Source: Bradyrhizobium sp. 186
GTDB lineage: Bacteria; Pseudomonadota; Alphaproteobacteria; Rhizobiales; Xanthobacteraceae
Assembly: GCF_023101685.1 (NCBI RefSeq)
Contig: NZ_CP082164.1
Location: 6,262,001 to 6,326,000, forward strand
Direction of reading: 5' to 3'
Length of the DNA stretch: 64,000 nt
Shown here: positions 33,581 through 41,997 of the stretch, in pieces
Numbering within the stretch: the first letter of the stretch is position 1
Layout: each line of letters starts with the position of its first letter
Notes under the pieces: generated by a model
What the model was told of the DNA's origin: nothing
What the model saw: only the letters and a program-made list of their open reading frames with translations
Database searches by the model: none
Program-made: the position numbers and the translations under genes

Positions 33581-33719
33581 TTGCTCCCGCCAGTTCTTAA
33601 GTGATGCGGGGTTCTAACACGGCATTTTGCGGGCCGGGAAGCGGCTTTCGGCCTCGCAGGGCTGCCCTGCCGGTGCGGAAACCGTGAGGGATTGCAAAGC
33701 TTTGCGGGGAGAGGCGACC

Positions 33720-34124
33720 ATGGACGATAAAGCGGCCGGGACCGGCACGGTGACCGGCGGGGTCAAGATCCTGCTGCGGCTGGAAGGCCTGACCCTGTTC
33801 GTGGGCATGGTGATGCTCTATGCGGCCTGGGATGGCTCCTGGCTCGTCTTCGCCCTGCTCTTCTTCGTCCCCGATCTGAGTTTCCTCGCCTACCTCTCGG
33901 ACGCACGGTTCGGCGCGATGGTCTACAACGCCGCCCACAGCTACATGGCGCCGGTGGCGCTGCTAACGCTCGGCTTCGGCTTTGCCTCGCCTCTCACCCT
34001 CTCCATCGCCTTGATCTGGCTCGCCCATATCGGCATCGACCGGGCGCTCGGCTACGGCCTGAAATATTCGGCCGGCTTCGGCTTCACCCATCTCGGGCGG
34101 ATCGGGCGGCAGAAGGACGCCTGA
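33720..34124 (+). CDS. DUF4260 membrane protein
   Basis: 134 residues from the ATG of MDDKAAGTGTVTGGVKILLR, preceded by GGGGAGAGG. Four hydrophobic segments with the DUF4260 pattern LRLEGLTLFVGMVMLYAAWD, FFVPDLSFLAYLSD, AMVYNAAHSYMAPVALL and HIGIDRALGYGLKY. An inner-membrane protein of unknown role. Confidence 0.85.
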   Translation: MDDKAAGTGTVTGGVKILLRLEGLTLFVGMVMLYAAWDGSWLVFALLFFVPDLSFLAYLSDARFGAMVYNAAHSYMAPVALLTLGFGFASPLTLSIALIWLAHIGIDRALGYGLKYSAGFGFTHLGRIGRQKDA

Positions 34125-34285
34125 GCCCGCGCGCTTTGGCGGCGGACTGCCGCCATTTTGTCCCCCTCGCCGGTTGACCGCGCCAGCCGATTCAGGCTTG
34201 CTCCCCTTCACGATCAGGCGCCGAATGTTGCGTGAGCTCAGTCGGTACGGCGGCGGTCCACCACGTCTGGCTGCAAGCATCACAT

Positions 34286-34882
34286 ATGTCCGCCACGATC
34301 GTCCCCCTGCCGCCGAACTCATCGTCCGAGACCATCGCCTTCCTGCGCCGGATGGCCAGCATGGTGTCGGGTCGCAACGGCGAGATGCTGCTGCGTGCCG
34401 CCGCCCTGATCGAGTCGCTGTCTCAACGGGCGATGACGGCCGAGCGGCTCTATCACCAGCAGCAGGAAGAGAACAAGCGTCACGTGGAGCTGCGCGAAGC
34501 CGCCGAGCTCGCCTCCGATGCCATGGTCAGCCAGATCGAAACGCTGCGGGCCCAGCTCGCGGACGTGATCGCGGCCGCCGCCGCCGAGCGCGCGGCCTTC
34601 GATGCCGAGCGCGGCAAGCTGCTCGGCCTGATGCAGGATGCGGAAAGCCATATCGGCAAGCTCACCACCGAGCTCGATACGCTGCGCGCCTCCGTCGACA
34701 ACTTCAACGAAACCGTGATCTCCGTGCCGATCGAGGTGCTGCGGCTGGCGCGGGCGCAGTTCGACTATTTGTCGAACGGCTTTGCGGGGAGCGGCGACGT
34801 GATCTCGCAGACGATGAGCGAGATCGGCGGCTTTGCGATCGACCACGCGCTGACGGCCAAGAAGTCGGCCGGCCCCGCCTGA
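34286..34882 (+). CDS. coiled-coil hypothetical protein
   Basis: 198 residues from the ATG of MSATIVPLPPNSSSETIAFL; an ATG 54 bases earlier adds an unconvincing leader. Residues 60-160 form long helices with coiled-coil heptads (RLYHQQQEENKRHVELREAA, IETLRAQLADVIAAAAAERA, LTTELDTLRASVDNF). No membrane helix. The C-terminus QFDYLSNGFAGSGDVISQTM is unlike known domains. Function unknown. Confidence 0.7.
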   Translation: MSATIVPLPPNSSSETIAFLRRMASMVSGRNGEMLLRAAALIESLSQRAMTAERLYHQQQEENKRHVELREAAELASDAMVSQIETLRAQLADVIAAAAAERAAFDAERGKLLGLMQDAESHIGKLTTELDTLRASVDNFNETVISVPIEVLRLARAQFDYLSNGFAGSGDVISQTMSEIGGFAIDHALTAKKSAGPA

Positions 34883-34954
34883 GGCGCACGCGCGCCGAAT
34901 TGACAGCGCGAGGGGCCGTTGTTCTACTCAACAAAATCATTGGGGAGTATCACG

Positions 34955-35958
34955 ATGGCCACCAATTGGCGCACCGTTGCGGCGCTCATCGCAGCCTGCG
35001 TTTCGAGCCCGCTCGTCTGCGGCACTGCCGTCGCGCAGGCGTTGCCCAAGGAAGCTGCCACCCGGGTCGAGATCTACCCGATCCCGTCGCTCACCCTTTC
35101 CGACCAGCAATTTTTGAGTGGCGATGCGGCCGCCGGCAAGCCGGTGACGGTTGCGGGCGAATTCCGCGTCGCGCAAGGGTCCGGCAAGCTGCCCGTCGTG
35201 GTGCTGATGCACGGCTCGAGCGGCGTCGGCGCCACCACCGAAGCCTGGGTGCACGAATTCAACGCATGGGCATCTCGACCTTCGTGATCGACGGCTTTAC
35301 CGGCCGCGGGCTGACGGTGGTGGGGCCGAACCAGGCCCTGCTCGGCCGGCTCAACCTGATCTTGGACATCTATCGTTCACTGGAGCTTCTTGCGAAGCAT
35401 CCCCGCGTCGATCCCGATCGCATCGTGCTGATGGGCTTTTCGCGCTGCGGCCAGGCGGCGCTCTATGCGAGCCTCGACCGCTTCCACAAGCTCTGGAACA
35501 AGTCCGGCGCCCAGTTCGCCGCCTACATCCCGTTCTATCCGGATTGCTCGACGACCTATCAGAGCGATACGGACGTTGCGGCGCGTCCGATCCGCATCTT
35601 CCACGGCGCGCCCGACGACTACAATCCCGTGAAGAGTTGCAAGGCTTTCGTCGAGCGGCTCAAGACGGCCGGGCGCGACGTGGCGCTGACTGAATATCCC
35701 GATAGCGCGCACGGTTTTGACAGCGGCCTGCTCGGCGTCAACACAGTTGCCGTCTCAACCGGCGCCCAGACCGCGCGCAACTGCCATCTGCGCGAAGGCG
35801 ACGGCGGCGTGTTGATGAACGCCGATACGCAAGCGCCGTTCTCCTACAAGGACGCCTGCATCGAGCTCAATCCGCATGTCGGCGGCAATCCAAAGACTGC
35901 CGCCGAGTCCCGCAAGGCCGTGGTGGATTTTTTGCAGGCGCTGTTCAAGCTGGGGTAG
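34955..35958 (+). pseudogene. frameshifted secreted dienelactone hydrolase family protein
   Basis: GGGGAGTATCACG precedes the ATG of MATNWRTVAALIAACVSSPL (signal peptide). Frame 1 gives VVVLMHGSSGVGATTEAWVH, EFNA and stops at 35287. The next frame continues GISTFVIDGFTGRGL, VLMGFSRCGQAALYASL, HGAPDDYNPVKSCKAFVERL and YPDSAHGFDSGLLG, and ends at 35958. The join is at about 35265, where AACGCATGGGC should read AACGCNATGGGC: one base is missing. All catalytic elements (Gly-x-Ser-x-x-Gly, Asp, His) are otherwise kept. Either a recent pseudogene, a sequencing error, or much less likely a programmed shift. Confidence 0.82.
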
Positions 35959-36011
35959 ACGGCAAAAATCGCACATGACGTGGGAACTTGGGTGCGCTGA
36001 AGTTTCCGCAG

Positions 36012-36133
36012 CGTCATGGCCGGGCATAGCCGTCCGAGGATGGCGTCGCTTCCGCTCGCCTACGTCCCCGCCATCCACGCCTCGCCCCGCGGCACAAAGA
36101 ACGTGGATGCCCGGGACAAGCCCGGCCATGACG
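36012..36133. repeat. intergenic repeat, family B copy 2
   Basis: CGTCATGGCCGGGCATAGCC ... CCATCCACGCC ... ACGTGGATGCCCGGGACAAG followed by CCCGGCCATGACG. Same ends as 25944-26032 but a longer middle with GGATGGCGTCGC. Confidence 0.82.
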
Positions 36134-36177
36134 ACCCTTTGCGGCTGTTCAAATGCAATCGACGTCGGCTGGAGGGG

Positions 36178-36831
36178 CTAGGGCTCACCGGGCTTGAACG
36201 GCTCCTGCTTGTCCGGCGGCACCGTCTCCTCGGCCATGGCAAGCAGCATGGCGACCATCACGTAATTGCCGGCAACTGCGGTGAGGTCAACGATCTGCTG
36301 GTCGTTGAACACCGTCTTCGCACGCGCATAGGTCTCGTCGGAGACCTTCTTCGTCGTGGTGAGCTCGGTGACGAAATCGTAGACGATAGCCTCGTCGTCG
36401 GCCATGTTCGACGGTCGCTTGTTTGCCTTGAGCTCCGCGATGATGTCCGCCGACAGGCCCGCCTTCGCCGCCAGCGGGGCGTGCGCGAACCATTCCACCT
36501 GCGAGCGCCACTGCCGCCCGATCACGAGGATTGCAAATTCGTTGAGCTTGACCGGCACCGAAGTCTGCCAGCGCAGATAATAGAACAGGTCGAACAGGCG
36601 CTGGCCGAGCACGGGGCTGCGGATCATCGGATTGTAGGGCCCGCCGATGCCGACGCTCGAGACCTTCATGATCTGCTCGCCGAGCGGCTTCTGCTTGTCG
36701 TCGAGCTGGTCCATGGTGAGTTGTGGGAACCGCGGTTCCTTGCTCGTGGCGGGATCGGCCAACAATGTCGCTGCAAGCCAGCCACCCGCCGCAGCCAATG
36801 CCAGTGACGAGGCCAATAGGGCAGAATTCAT
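36178..36831 (-). CDS. carboxymuconolactone decarboxylase (CMD)-family protein, exported or anchored
   Basis: 217 residues. Residues 1-25 form an N-terminal hydrophobic stretch (SALLASSLALAAAGGWLAAT). The remaining helical bundle has FAILVIGRQWRSQVEWFAHA, in the place of the CMD/AhpD active helix, and YDFVTELTTTKKVSDETYAR. The Cys-x2-Cys of AhpD peroxidases is absent, so it is a CMD-like protein without that redox pair. Substrate unknown. Confidence 0.82.
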   Translation of the reverse strand: MNSALLASSLALAAAGGWLAATLLADPATSKEPRFPQLTMDQLDDKQKPLGEQIMKVSSVGIGGPYNPMIRSPVLGQRLFDLFYYLRWQTSVPVKLNEFAILVIGRQWRSQVEWFAHAPLAAKAGLSADIIAELKANKRPSNMADDEAIVYDFVTELTTTKKVSDETYARAKTVFNDQQIVDLTAVAGNYVMVAMLLAMAEETVPPDKQEPFKPGEP

Positions 36832-36869
36832 CGTTTCCTCCTGCTTCTCGTTGTTTGGAAGGCCAAAGC

Positions 36870-36972
36870 TAGAGCTTTTCCGTTCCGATTGAATCGGAAC
36901 GGGGCCTTAGATTCTTGTTTTGACGCGTTTTCTTCACGCGAACCAGCGTCCACTTCGCTGGAAAACGCTCTA
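36870..36972. repeat. dispersed rhizobial repeat (TTTTGACGCGTTTTCTTCACGC type)
   Basis: AGAGCTTTTCCGTTCCGATT, then TTGTTTTGACGCGTTTTCTT and CACGCGAACCAGCGTCCACT, ending CTGGAAAACGCTCTA. It has the outer AGAGC/GCTCT inverted ends and matches from memory a sequence found many times in Bradyrhizobium genomes. Sits between divergent genes. Confidence 0.65.
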
Positions 36973-37068
36973 CCCGCACGCAGCCAAGCCAGACGTCACG
37001 GAACCCTAAGAACCCCTTTGCGGGTCGCGCGTTGGAGCGACGATCGATCCTCAAGATGGAGGTCTGCA

Positions 37069-37554
37069 ATGTCCAGATCCGATATCGCACGGGCAGGCCT
37101 GCTCGTAGCAGTGCTGTGCCTTCCCTGCGGCGCAGCCGAGGCCGCTGCATCTCCGTTTGCCGCCATGGCCGGGACCTGGTCGGGCAGCGGCACGCTGAGC
37201 ACGACAGACGGCGGACAGGAGCGGCTGCGCTGTCGCGCGGCCTACGATGTCGCACCCAACGGCGCCGAGCTTCGCCTCAACCTGAGATGCGCCAGCGAGA
37301 GCTATAATTTCGATCTCGCAGGCAACGTCGAATACCGCGGCGGAGCCATCACCGGCTCCTGGAGCGAAGCCACCCGCAACGCCTCCGGCACGATCTCAGG
37401 ACGTGCGGCCGGCGATCAGATCGATGCGGCAGCGCGCGGCGAGAACTTCTCGGCCAATTTGTCACTGACGACACGCGGCAGCCGGCAGAACGTCTCAATC
37501 CGTCCGCAGGGCACCAACATCACGGGCGTCTCGCTGACGCTCGATCGACGCTAA
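37069..37554 (+). CDS. secreted beta-rich hypothetical protein
   Basis: 161 residues from the ATG of MSRSDIARAGLLVAVLCLPC, preceded by AAGATGGAGG. Signal peptide ends near AEA; mature part starts ASPFAAMAGTWSGSGTLSTT. The Gly-Thr-Trp-x-Gly-x-Gly start and alternating beta pattern, with two Cys ([12 protein letters not shown]), suggest a small beta-barrel. Such proteins recur in Bradyrhizobium and relatives; function unknown. Followed by a long repeat. Confidence 0.8.
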   Translation: MSRSDIARAGLLVAVLCLPCGAAEAAASPFAAMAGTWSGSGTLSTTDGGQERLRCRAAYDVAPNGAELRLNLRCASESYNFDLAGNVEYRGGAITGSWSEATRNASGTISGRAAGDQIDAAARGENFSANLSLTTRGSRQNVSIRPQGTNITGVSLTLDRR

Positions 37555-37650
37555 AGCGCGATGAGATGAGGATGAATCATCGTCGCGCTTGAGCGCCATG
37601 TCGGCGCGTGATCTCTCCGGAAAGCCGCTGCACGGTTTTCCGGATCATAG
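37553..37650. repeat. dispersed rhizobial repeat (GCGCGATGAGATGAGGATGA type)
   Basis: AAGCGCGATGAGATGAGGAT, AATCATCGTCGCGCTT (outer inverted repeat), then TCCGGAAAGCCGCTGCACGG followed by TTTTCCGGATCATAG (second inverted repeat). It abuts the 3' ends of both convergent neighbours and could act as a terminator for either. Confidence 0.75.
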
Positions 37651-37651
37651 G

Positions 37652-38479
37652 TCAGATCGCCCCGATGTCGGCAAGACAGGCCTGCGTCAGCGGCATGCGC
37701 TCGCCGACGAGACGCTGCTCCCCGCAATCCATGTTGAGCGCGAACACCGTGTGCGCGCTGCCCTTCTCGGCCCAGCCGACCATCCAGCCCAGCGACGGCG
37801 CGCCGCGCTCGGCGCGGAGCAAACCGGACTTGGCGCGGATGATGCTATCGCCAACCTTGGTCACCGGCAGGATGTCGCAGACGAAATCCTGGCTGCGTTG
37901 GGAGATCGGCAGCGCGCGACGGCGCAGCCGGTCGACGAAATCGATCTGCTCGACGGGATCGATGCGCAAGTTTCCGGTCAACCAGAACTGGTCGATGCCG
38001 CCGCCGATGTCGCGATTGCCATAGTCGAACAGATCGACGTATATCTGCATGCGTACCTCGCCGATGCGACGTGCGATCTCCTGATAGACCGGCACCGCGC
38101 TGACCGCGATCGCGCTGCGCAGCGTGTGATCCTTGTTCCAGGCCTCGATCGAACGGTTCACGCCGTCCCAGGGAAACACGTCCTTGTCGGGATCGGCGAC
38201 TACGCCGGTCTCCAGCGCAATCAGCGAGTTCGGGATCTTGAAGGTCGATGCCGGCAGCTTGCCCTCGCCCGACCGCTCCCGGTCGCTCGCGACGATCAGA
38301 TAGTCCTCGACCTTGTAGCCGACGAAAGTGCCGGCCGTACCCAGATCAGTGAAGCGCTTTGCCAGACTATCGCGGATTTCGTTGCGCGGCGGCGCGACGT
38401 TGGCGAATGCGCGCGACGGCAAGATGGCGGCTGCGGCAAGTAGGCCGAGAGTGGAGCGGCGGGTAAACAAGGACGGCAT
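37652..38479 (-). CDS. class D (OXA-type) beta-lactamase-like protein with twin-arginine signal
   Basis: 275 residues from the ATG of MPSLFTRRSTLGLLAAAAIL; upstream ATGs at 38509 and 38539 are also open. Arg-Arg plus a hydrophobic stretch and cut near AFA look like Tat export. All class D motifs are present: Ser78-Thr-Phe-Lys81 (PASTFKIPNS), Ser127-Ala-Val, Tyr153-Gly-Asn155 and Lys217-Ser-Gly219, plus PWDG and IDQFWLTG. It should be a periplasmic serine hydrolase; activity on any beta-lactam cannot be judged from sequence. No transposon or integron signs flank it, so it looks resident. Confidence 0.88.
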   Translation of the reverse strand: MPSLFTRRSTLGLLAAAAILPSRAFANVAPPRNEIRDSLAKRFTDLGTAGTFVGYKVEDYLIVASDRERSGEGKLPASTFKIPNSLIALETGVVADPDKDVFPWDGVNRSIEAWNKDHTLRSAIAVSAVPVYQEIARRIGEVRMQIYVDLFDYGNRDIGGGIDQFWLTGNLRIDPVEQIDFVDRLRRRALPISQRSQDFVCDILPVTKVGDSIIRAKSGLLRAERGAPSLGWMVGWAEKGSAHTVFALNMDCGEQRLVGERMPLTQACLADIGAI

Positions 38480-38542
38480 CCATCGAGCGTTGAGAGACGC
38501 CGCGACCATGCAGCCGCTATCGTGGTGAAACGATGACAACGA

Positions 38543-38806
38543 TCAGCGCGCCCGGCCCGACAGCCGCAGCACGAACACCAGCACTTCGGCGACAGCCTTG
38601 TAGAGGTCGGGCGGGATCTCCTCGCCAATCTCGACCTTGGAGAGCGCGCCGGCCAAAACTTCGTTCTCCTCGATCGGGATGTCGTGAGCCTTGGCGATCT
38701 CGACGATTTTTGCGCCGATCGTGCCCTTGCCCTTGGCGACGACCACCGGCGCGTTGCTGCCCTTCTCGTAATGCAGCGCGATTGCGAGCTTGGAGAGATC
38801 GCTCAT
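38543..38806 (-). CDS. FlhB C-terminal-domain-like protein
   Basis: 87 residues from the ATG of MSDLSKLAIALHYEKGSNAP. Matches the cytoplasmic C-terminal part of type III export switch proteins (FlhB/HrcU): VVVAKGKGTIGAKIVEIAKA, IPIEENEVLAGALSKVEIGE. The membrane part and the Asn-Pro-Thr-His autocleavage site are missing; here the region before it begins directly, as in stand-alone FlhB-like proteins. Its ATG overlaps the fliK stop by the sequence ATGA, so it is made with FliK. Confidence 0.88.
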   Translation of the reverse strand: MSDLSKLAIALHYEKGSNAPVVVAKGKGTIGAKIVEIAKAHDIPIEENEVLAGALSKVEIGEEIPPDLYKAVAEVLVFVLRLSGRAR

Positions 38807-40431
38807 GTGGCGCGATCCAGGAAGTGCCCGGCGCGGGCCGGTGCCGGCTGCGGCGGCGTGCCGTCGCGCACCACGATGTCGCCGGGCTTGAGCTCGGCTT
38901 TGATCATCGCCCGGCTGAGCTCGCCAATACCGGCGCGCAATTGCTGCGCGGTGGTCGGCCGCTCCGCCCACATCCGCACAAAGGTCTTGTCACCATTCAG
39001 GGTGATCAATGCATGCACAGGTCCCGCCGGCTCGACATTGAGCGAGAAGCGCGCGCGCCAGGCGCGCTTGGCGGGATCAGCAGATTCGCCACCGCCGTCA
39101 CGCGAGATCTCGAACTGCGCCATCGCGGTGCCCCGCGGCGTCAAAAACGGAATCTCGAAATTCCACTGCGGCACGGTCGGGTCGATGCGGTGCCCGCTGG
39201 CATCGACGCGATCGGGGAGCGAGGCGACCTGGAGCAAGGTCTGCCGCGCGATCGCAGCATCGGTGTCGTCAAGCAGGCAGTGCACGGTCACGGCAAGCGG
39301 CGTATCCGGCGCGAGCGACGGCGAGGCGATGGATTGCGGCGACGGCAGCGCGCGGCGGAACGGCGGCGGCGTGGTCGCGCGTGCGGCCGCCTCGAAGGCG
39401 TGGCCATCAGGCACGGCCTTGTTGGCGCCAGGCACGTTGCCCGTCATGCGCGGCAGGTTCTGCGTGACTTCTTGCAGCAGGCTCGTGGCGAGACCAGCGG
39501 CCATGATGCGCGGTATCGTCAGCTGCGGCGCGTCGGCAACCATGTCGGCAAGCACGGCGGTCGCGATATTGGCGTTGCGCGGCATTTGCGGTGGTTGGGC
39601 CATCTCCGCGTCGGGTGATGGCAGCGCCGCCTGCGCAGCCTCGCCCGCAGCGTCAGCGAGCGAGCTTGCTGCCTGCGGCGTGGCGACGGAGTTCGTTGGA
39701 AGCGTGGCTCCCTGCGCCGGGGGCTGCGGCGCACCGGTTTCGACCGCGGCCAGCGTCTGGCGCAGCACCAGCAGCGCCGCCTTCAGATCCGGCACGGCGC
39801 CAGAGGACGGCGACGCGACTGCAGCGAGCGACGCCTCGAGAAAGAGCCCTGACTTTTGGAAGGCGGATTCAATGTCGGCGCCGTCGAGCTGACTGTTGAG
39901 CGGCGTCTGCTGCGCCAGCACGTCCAGCATCGCTCGCTTCAGTCCAGCCGGCAGGTTGCTGCCGCTCACAACCGAAGCAAGATCGGCAAATAGCGGCGCC
40001 TGGCTGCCCTGCTTCGTCACGGCCTCGGCCGAGGCCACGGTCACTGCGACCTGCTCGGACGGCGTCAGGAGATTGCGGGCCGTGGTCGCGGACGGGGCAA
40101 GCGGCGGGCTGTCCCCCAGCGACGCCGCAGTCGGCGTCAGCGTGACCTGATCCGCGACCGCCTCGCCCGCCCCGTTGACGATGGCGAGCCGGACATTGCC
40201 GTCGTTCTGCGACACCGCCAGCTGGAGATTCTGTCCGGGCGATAGCGCCACCTCGGACATCACGTCGAGAGAGAGGTTGGCGATCGCGATCCGCACCAGA
40301 TTGTCCGCGAGCACGCTGACGACCTTGGCGTCGACGACGCTGCCGGCTTGCAGGACAAGTTCGGGCGTCACCGCATCGGCTACGGAGCCGGTGGCACTGA
40401 CGGGAGCGATGGAACTGATCGGCGTCGGCAT
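38803..40431 (-). CDS. fliK: flagellar hook-length control protein FliK
   Basis: 542 residues. Ala/Pro/Ser-rich variable region (about 1-410) with little fixed structure, then the conserved FliK C-terminal domain (about 430-525): VPQWNFEIPFLTPRGTAMAQ, RARFSLNVEPAGPVHALITL, ERPTTAQQLRAGIGELSRAM. FliK measures hook length and switches the export gate from hook to filament by acting on FlhB. Encoded with an FlhB-domain protein, and away from any flagellar cluster in this window. Confidence 0.85.
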   Translation of the reverse strand: MPTPISSIAPVSATGSVADAVTPELVLQAGSVVDAKVVSVLADNLVRIAIANLSLDVMSEVALSPGQNLQLAVSQNDGNVRLAIVNGAGEAVADQVTLTPTAASLGDSPPLAPSATTARNLLTPSEQVAVTVASAEAVTKQGSQAPLFADLASVVSGSNLPAGLKRAMLDVLAQQTPLNSQLDGADIESAFQKSGLFLEASLAAVASPSSGAVPDLKAALLVLRQTLAAVETGAPQPPAQGATLPTNSVATPQAASSLADAAGEAAQAALPSPDAEMAQPPQMPRNANIATAVLADMVADAPQLTIPRIMAAGLATSLLQEVTQNLPRMTGNVPGANKAVPDGHAFEAAARATTPPPFRRALPSPQSIASPSLAPDTPLAVTVHCLLDDTDAAIARQTLLQVASLPDRVDASGHRIDPTVPQWNFEIPFLTPRGTAMAQFEISRDGGGESADPAKRAWRARFSLNVEPAGPVHALITLNGDKTFVRMWAERPTTAQQLRAGIGELSRAMIKAELKPGDIVVRDGTPPQPAPARAGHFLDRAT

Positions 40432-40484
40432 CTCAGGGGCCCAGAAGCACGGGCCACCCTAACGCCCGCGTCGTAAACCTCTCG

Positions 40485-41279
40485 TTAAGGACCTTTGGCC
40501 GCGAGCGGCTTTACCGCTGCCAGAACCGTCACGGCGGCCTCGAAATCCCTCAGGCGCGCGGCACGGCGGGCGACCGCCTCCTCGTCCAAGCCCCATTTCT
40601 CGGCATTCCAATCCTCGTCGACATAGGCTGCGGCCCAGACCTGGTCGGCATCGCGCACCTCGTGGGCGAGTGCCAGCGCCAATAGCGCCGAGCCGGTCAG
40701 GGTCGTGACCACGTGGAGCGCAGCCACGGACCATGCATCCTGGGGCAGCGCGGCGCACGCAGCCTGGATCGCCTCGTCCGGCTGCTTCACATGCATGATG
40801 CCTTCGGACAGGATGAAGTGCGCCCCCAGCGTCTCGGCGGCCCAGAACAGCACGGGATCCCAATGCGCGGCCTCGCGGGCGACCAGCGCCTCCGGATGAC
40901 CGGCGCGATAGAACAGCAGGTCAGTCTGGAGGTATTTCGCGAGATCGTCGCTGACGAGATCGACACGGTCGACGACGCCTTCGATCACGCTGTTGGCGAT
41001 CCGCGTCAGCGGCATGGTCATAGGATTGATCGTTTCCGCCTGCGCCTCCCATTCCGCGGCGACCGCATCGGCCAGCTCGCGCGATGGAATCACCACCTGG
41101 CGGCCGGAGGGCGTGCGGATCGGCTTGCCATCGAGCGCGATGACGAAGCCGCCGTCGGCCTCTGCCGCGCCCGCCTCCTTGTAGAAGCGCTTGCGCTGCG
41201 GCGCACGCGCGGCCTGGCGGACCGCCTCCTGCGGATCGAGCGGGGACCGCCCCGCAGCCTCATCGAACAATTCGCGCAT
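40485..41279 (-). CDS. ATP12-family F1-ATPase assembly chaperone
   Basis: 264 residues from the ATG of MRELFDEAAGRSPLDPQEAV; a longer start at 41429 is not favoured. Motifs RKRFYKEAGAAEADGGFVIA, DGKPIRTPSGRQVVIPSREL, AVAAEWEAQAETINPMTMPL, and LTRIANSVIEGVVDRVDLVS typical of ATP12, which helps assemble F1 alpha subunits in alphaproteobacteria and mitochondria. Cytoplasmic. Usually next to a pseudouridine synthase; here the RluA-family gene is two genes away on the same strand. Confidence 0.92.
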   Translation of the reverse strand: MRELFDEAAGRSPLDPQEAVRQAARAPQRKRFYKEAGAAEADGGFVIALDGKPIRTPSGRQVVIPSRELADAVAAEWEAQAETINPMTMPLTRIANSVIEGVVDRVDLVSDDLAKYLQTDLLFYRAGHPEALVAREAAHWDPVLFWAAETLGAHFILSEGIMHVKQPDEAIQAACAALPQDAWSVAALHVVTTLTGSALLALALAHEVRDADQVWAAAYVDEDWNAEKWGLDEEAVARRAARLRDFEAAVTVLAAVKPLAAKGP

Positions 41280-41355
41280 CTTGAGTTTTCGGTCTCCGCC
41301 GCTGAATACTAGGCTTGTAAGATAAAACCGGCGGCCGATAAAGCGAGCGGCAGGC

Positions 41356-41682
41356 ATGAGAGAACTTGCGGGCATTGTGGCCCTGTTCGCCGGGTTTTGG
41401 CTGGCCGCGGCACAAGCCGGCTTCCGCACCCCGGAATCGGCCGTGCGGAACCTCTATGCCTATTACGGCCAGGGCGCGGATGTTTCTGGAGCAGTTTCGG
41501 AATTGAATGGGGTGTCACTCGCGACCACAATCACCGCCGTCATGCCCCGGCTTGACCGGGGCATCCAGTACGCCGCGGCCCCGCCGTGTCCATTACCGTC
41601 TCTGGAATACTGGATCGCCCGATCAAGTCGGGCGATGACGGCTGAGAAGGCGGTTTACTGGTTCGCGCAACTGCGCGAATAA
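41356..41682 (+). pseudogene. gene truncated by a family B repeat
   Basis: Starts MRELAGIVALFAGFWLAAAQ, a good signal peptide, and continues AGFRTPESAVRNLYAYYGQG, which looks like the beginning of a real exported protein. After residue about 60 the frame runs into the family B repeat at 41538-41640, giving the telltale VMPRLDRGIQYAA and EYWIARSSRAM peptide, and ends soon after. The true 3' part is gone. The intact protein family was not recognised. Read as a gene remnant, not a working 108-residue protein. Confidence 0.6.
41538..41640. repeat. intergenic repeat, family B copy 3
   Basis: CGTCATGCCCCGGCTTGACC then GGGGCATCCAG ... CTGGATCGCCCGATCAAGTC then GGGCGATGACG. It lies inside the open frame of the truncated gene at 41356. 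Confidence 0.85.
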
Positions 41683-41957
41683 GTGCCGCGGTCGGCGGGG
41701 CTGAGCCCTGCCCCGGCGGCATCATCGAGACACTTCGAGATACGGTCGCCAAACGCGGTGCGCGGGATCGGCTGGTAGTTGTAGCTCGGCGGCGCATCGA
41801 GCTGCGGGATTTTTGGCACTTCGATCTTCGGTGGCGGTGGCGGCGCTGGCGACGGCAGATTGAATTGCGAGGTGCCCGGCAACAGCGCTTGCGCCGAGGC
41901 GCCCTGCCCCACGAGCATCGCGACCAAAACCAGGAGGATGACCGAGAGCTGTCTCAT
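41655..41957 (-). CDS. small secreted Pro-rich protein
   Basis: 100 residues. Signal peptide MRQLSVILLVLVAMLVGQGA, cut near ASA. Mature part has NLPSPAPPPPPKIEVPKIPQ and a C-terminus DRISKCLDDAAGAGLSPADR with two cysteines (K-C-L, S-C-A). Export and short, Pro-rich linker are clear; the C-terminal DAAGAGLSP motif recurs in small rhizobial exported proteins. Role unknown. The 3' end overlaps the 3' end of the truncated gene on the other strand. Confidence 0.78.
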   Translation of the reverse strand: MRQLSVILLVLVAMLVGQGASAQALLPGTSQFNLPSPAPPPPPKIEVPKIPQLDAPPSYNYQPIPRTAFGDRISKCLDDAAGAGLSPADRGTYSRSCANQ

Positions 41958-41997
41958 GGAGGATATGTTGTGCTCCTTCGGCCCCCATTCAACTTAA

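Noticed and set aside
34174..35264. Long 5' part of the frame that ends at 35958
   Set aside because: Arg/Ala-rich shadow of the coiled-coil gene and of the first half of the hydrolase; only the part after the frameshift is real.
35255..35290. Programmed frameshift in the dienelactone hydrolase
   Set aside because: No slippery heptamer or downstream pseudoknot is apparent at the junction; simple deletion is simpler.
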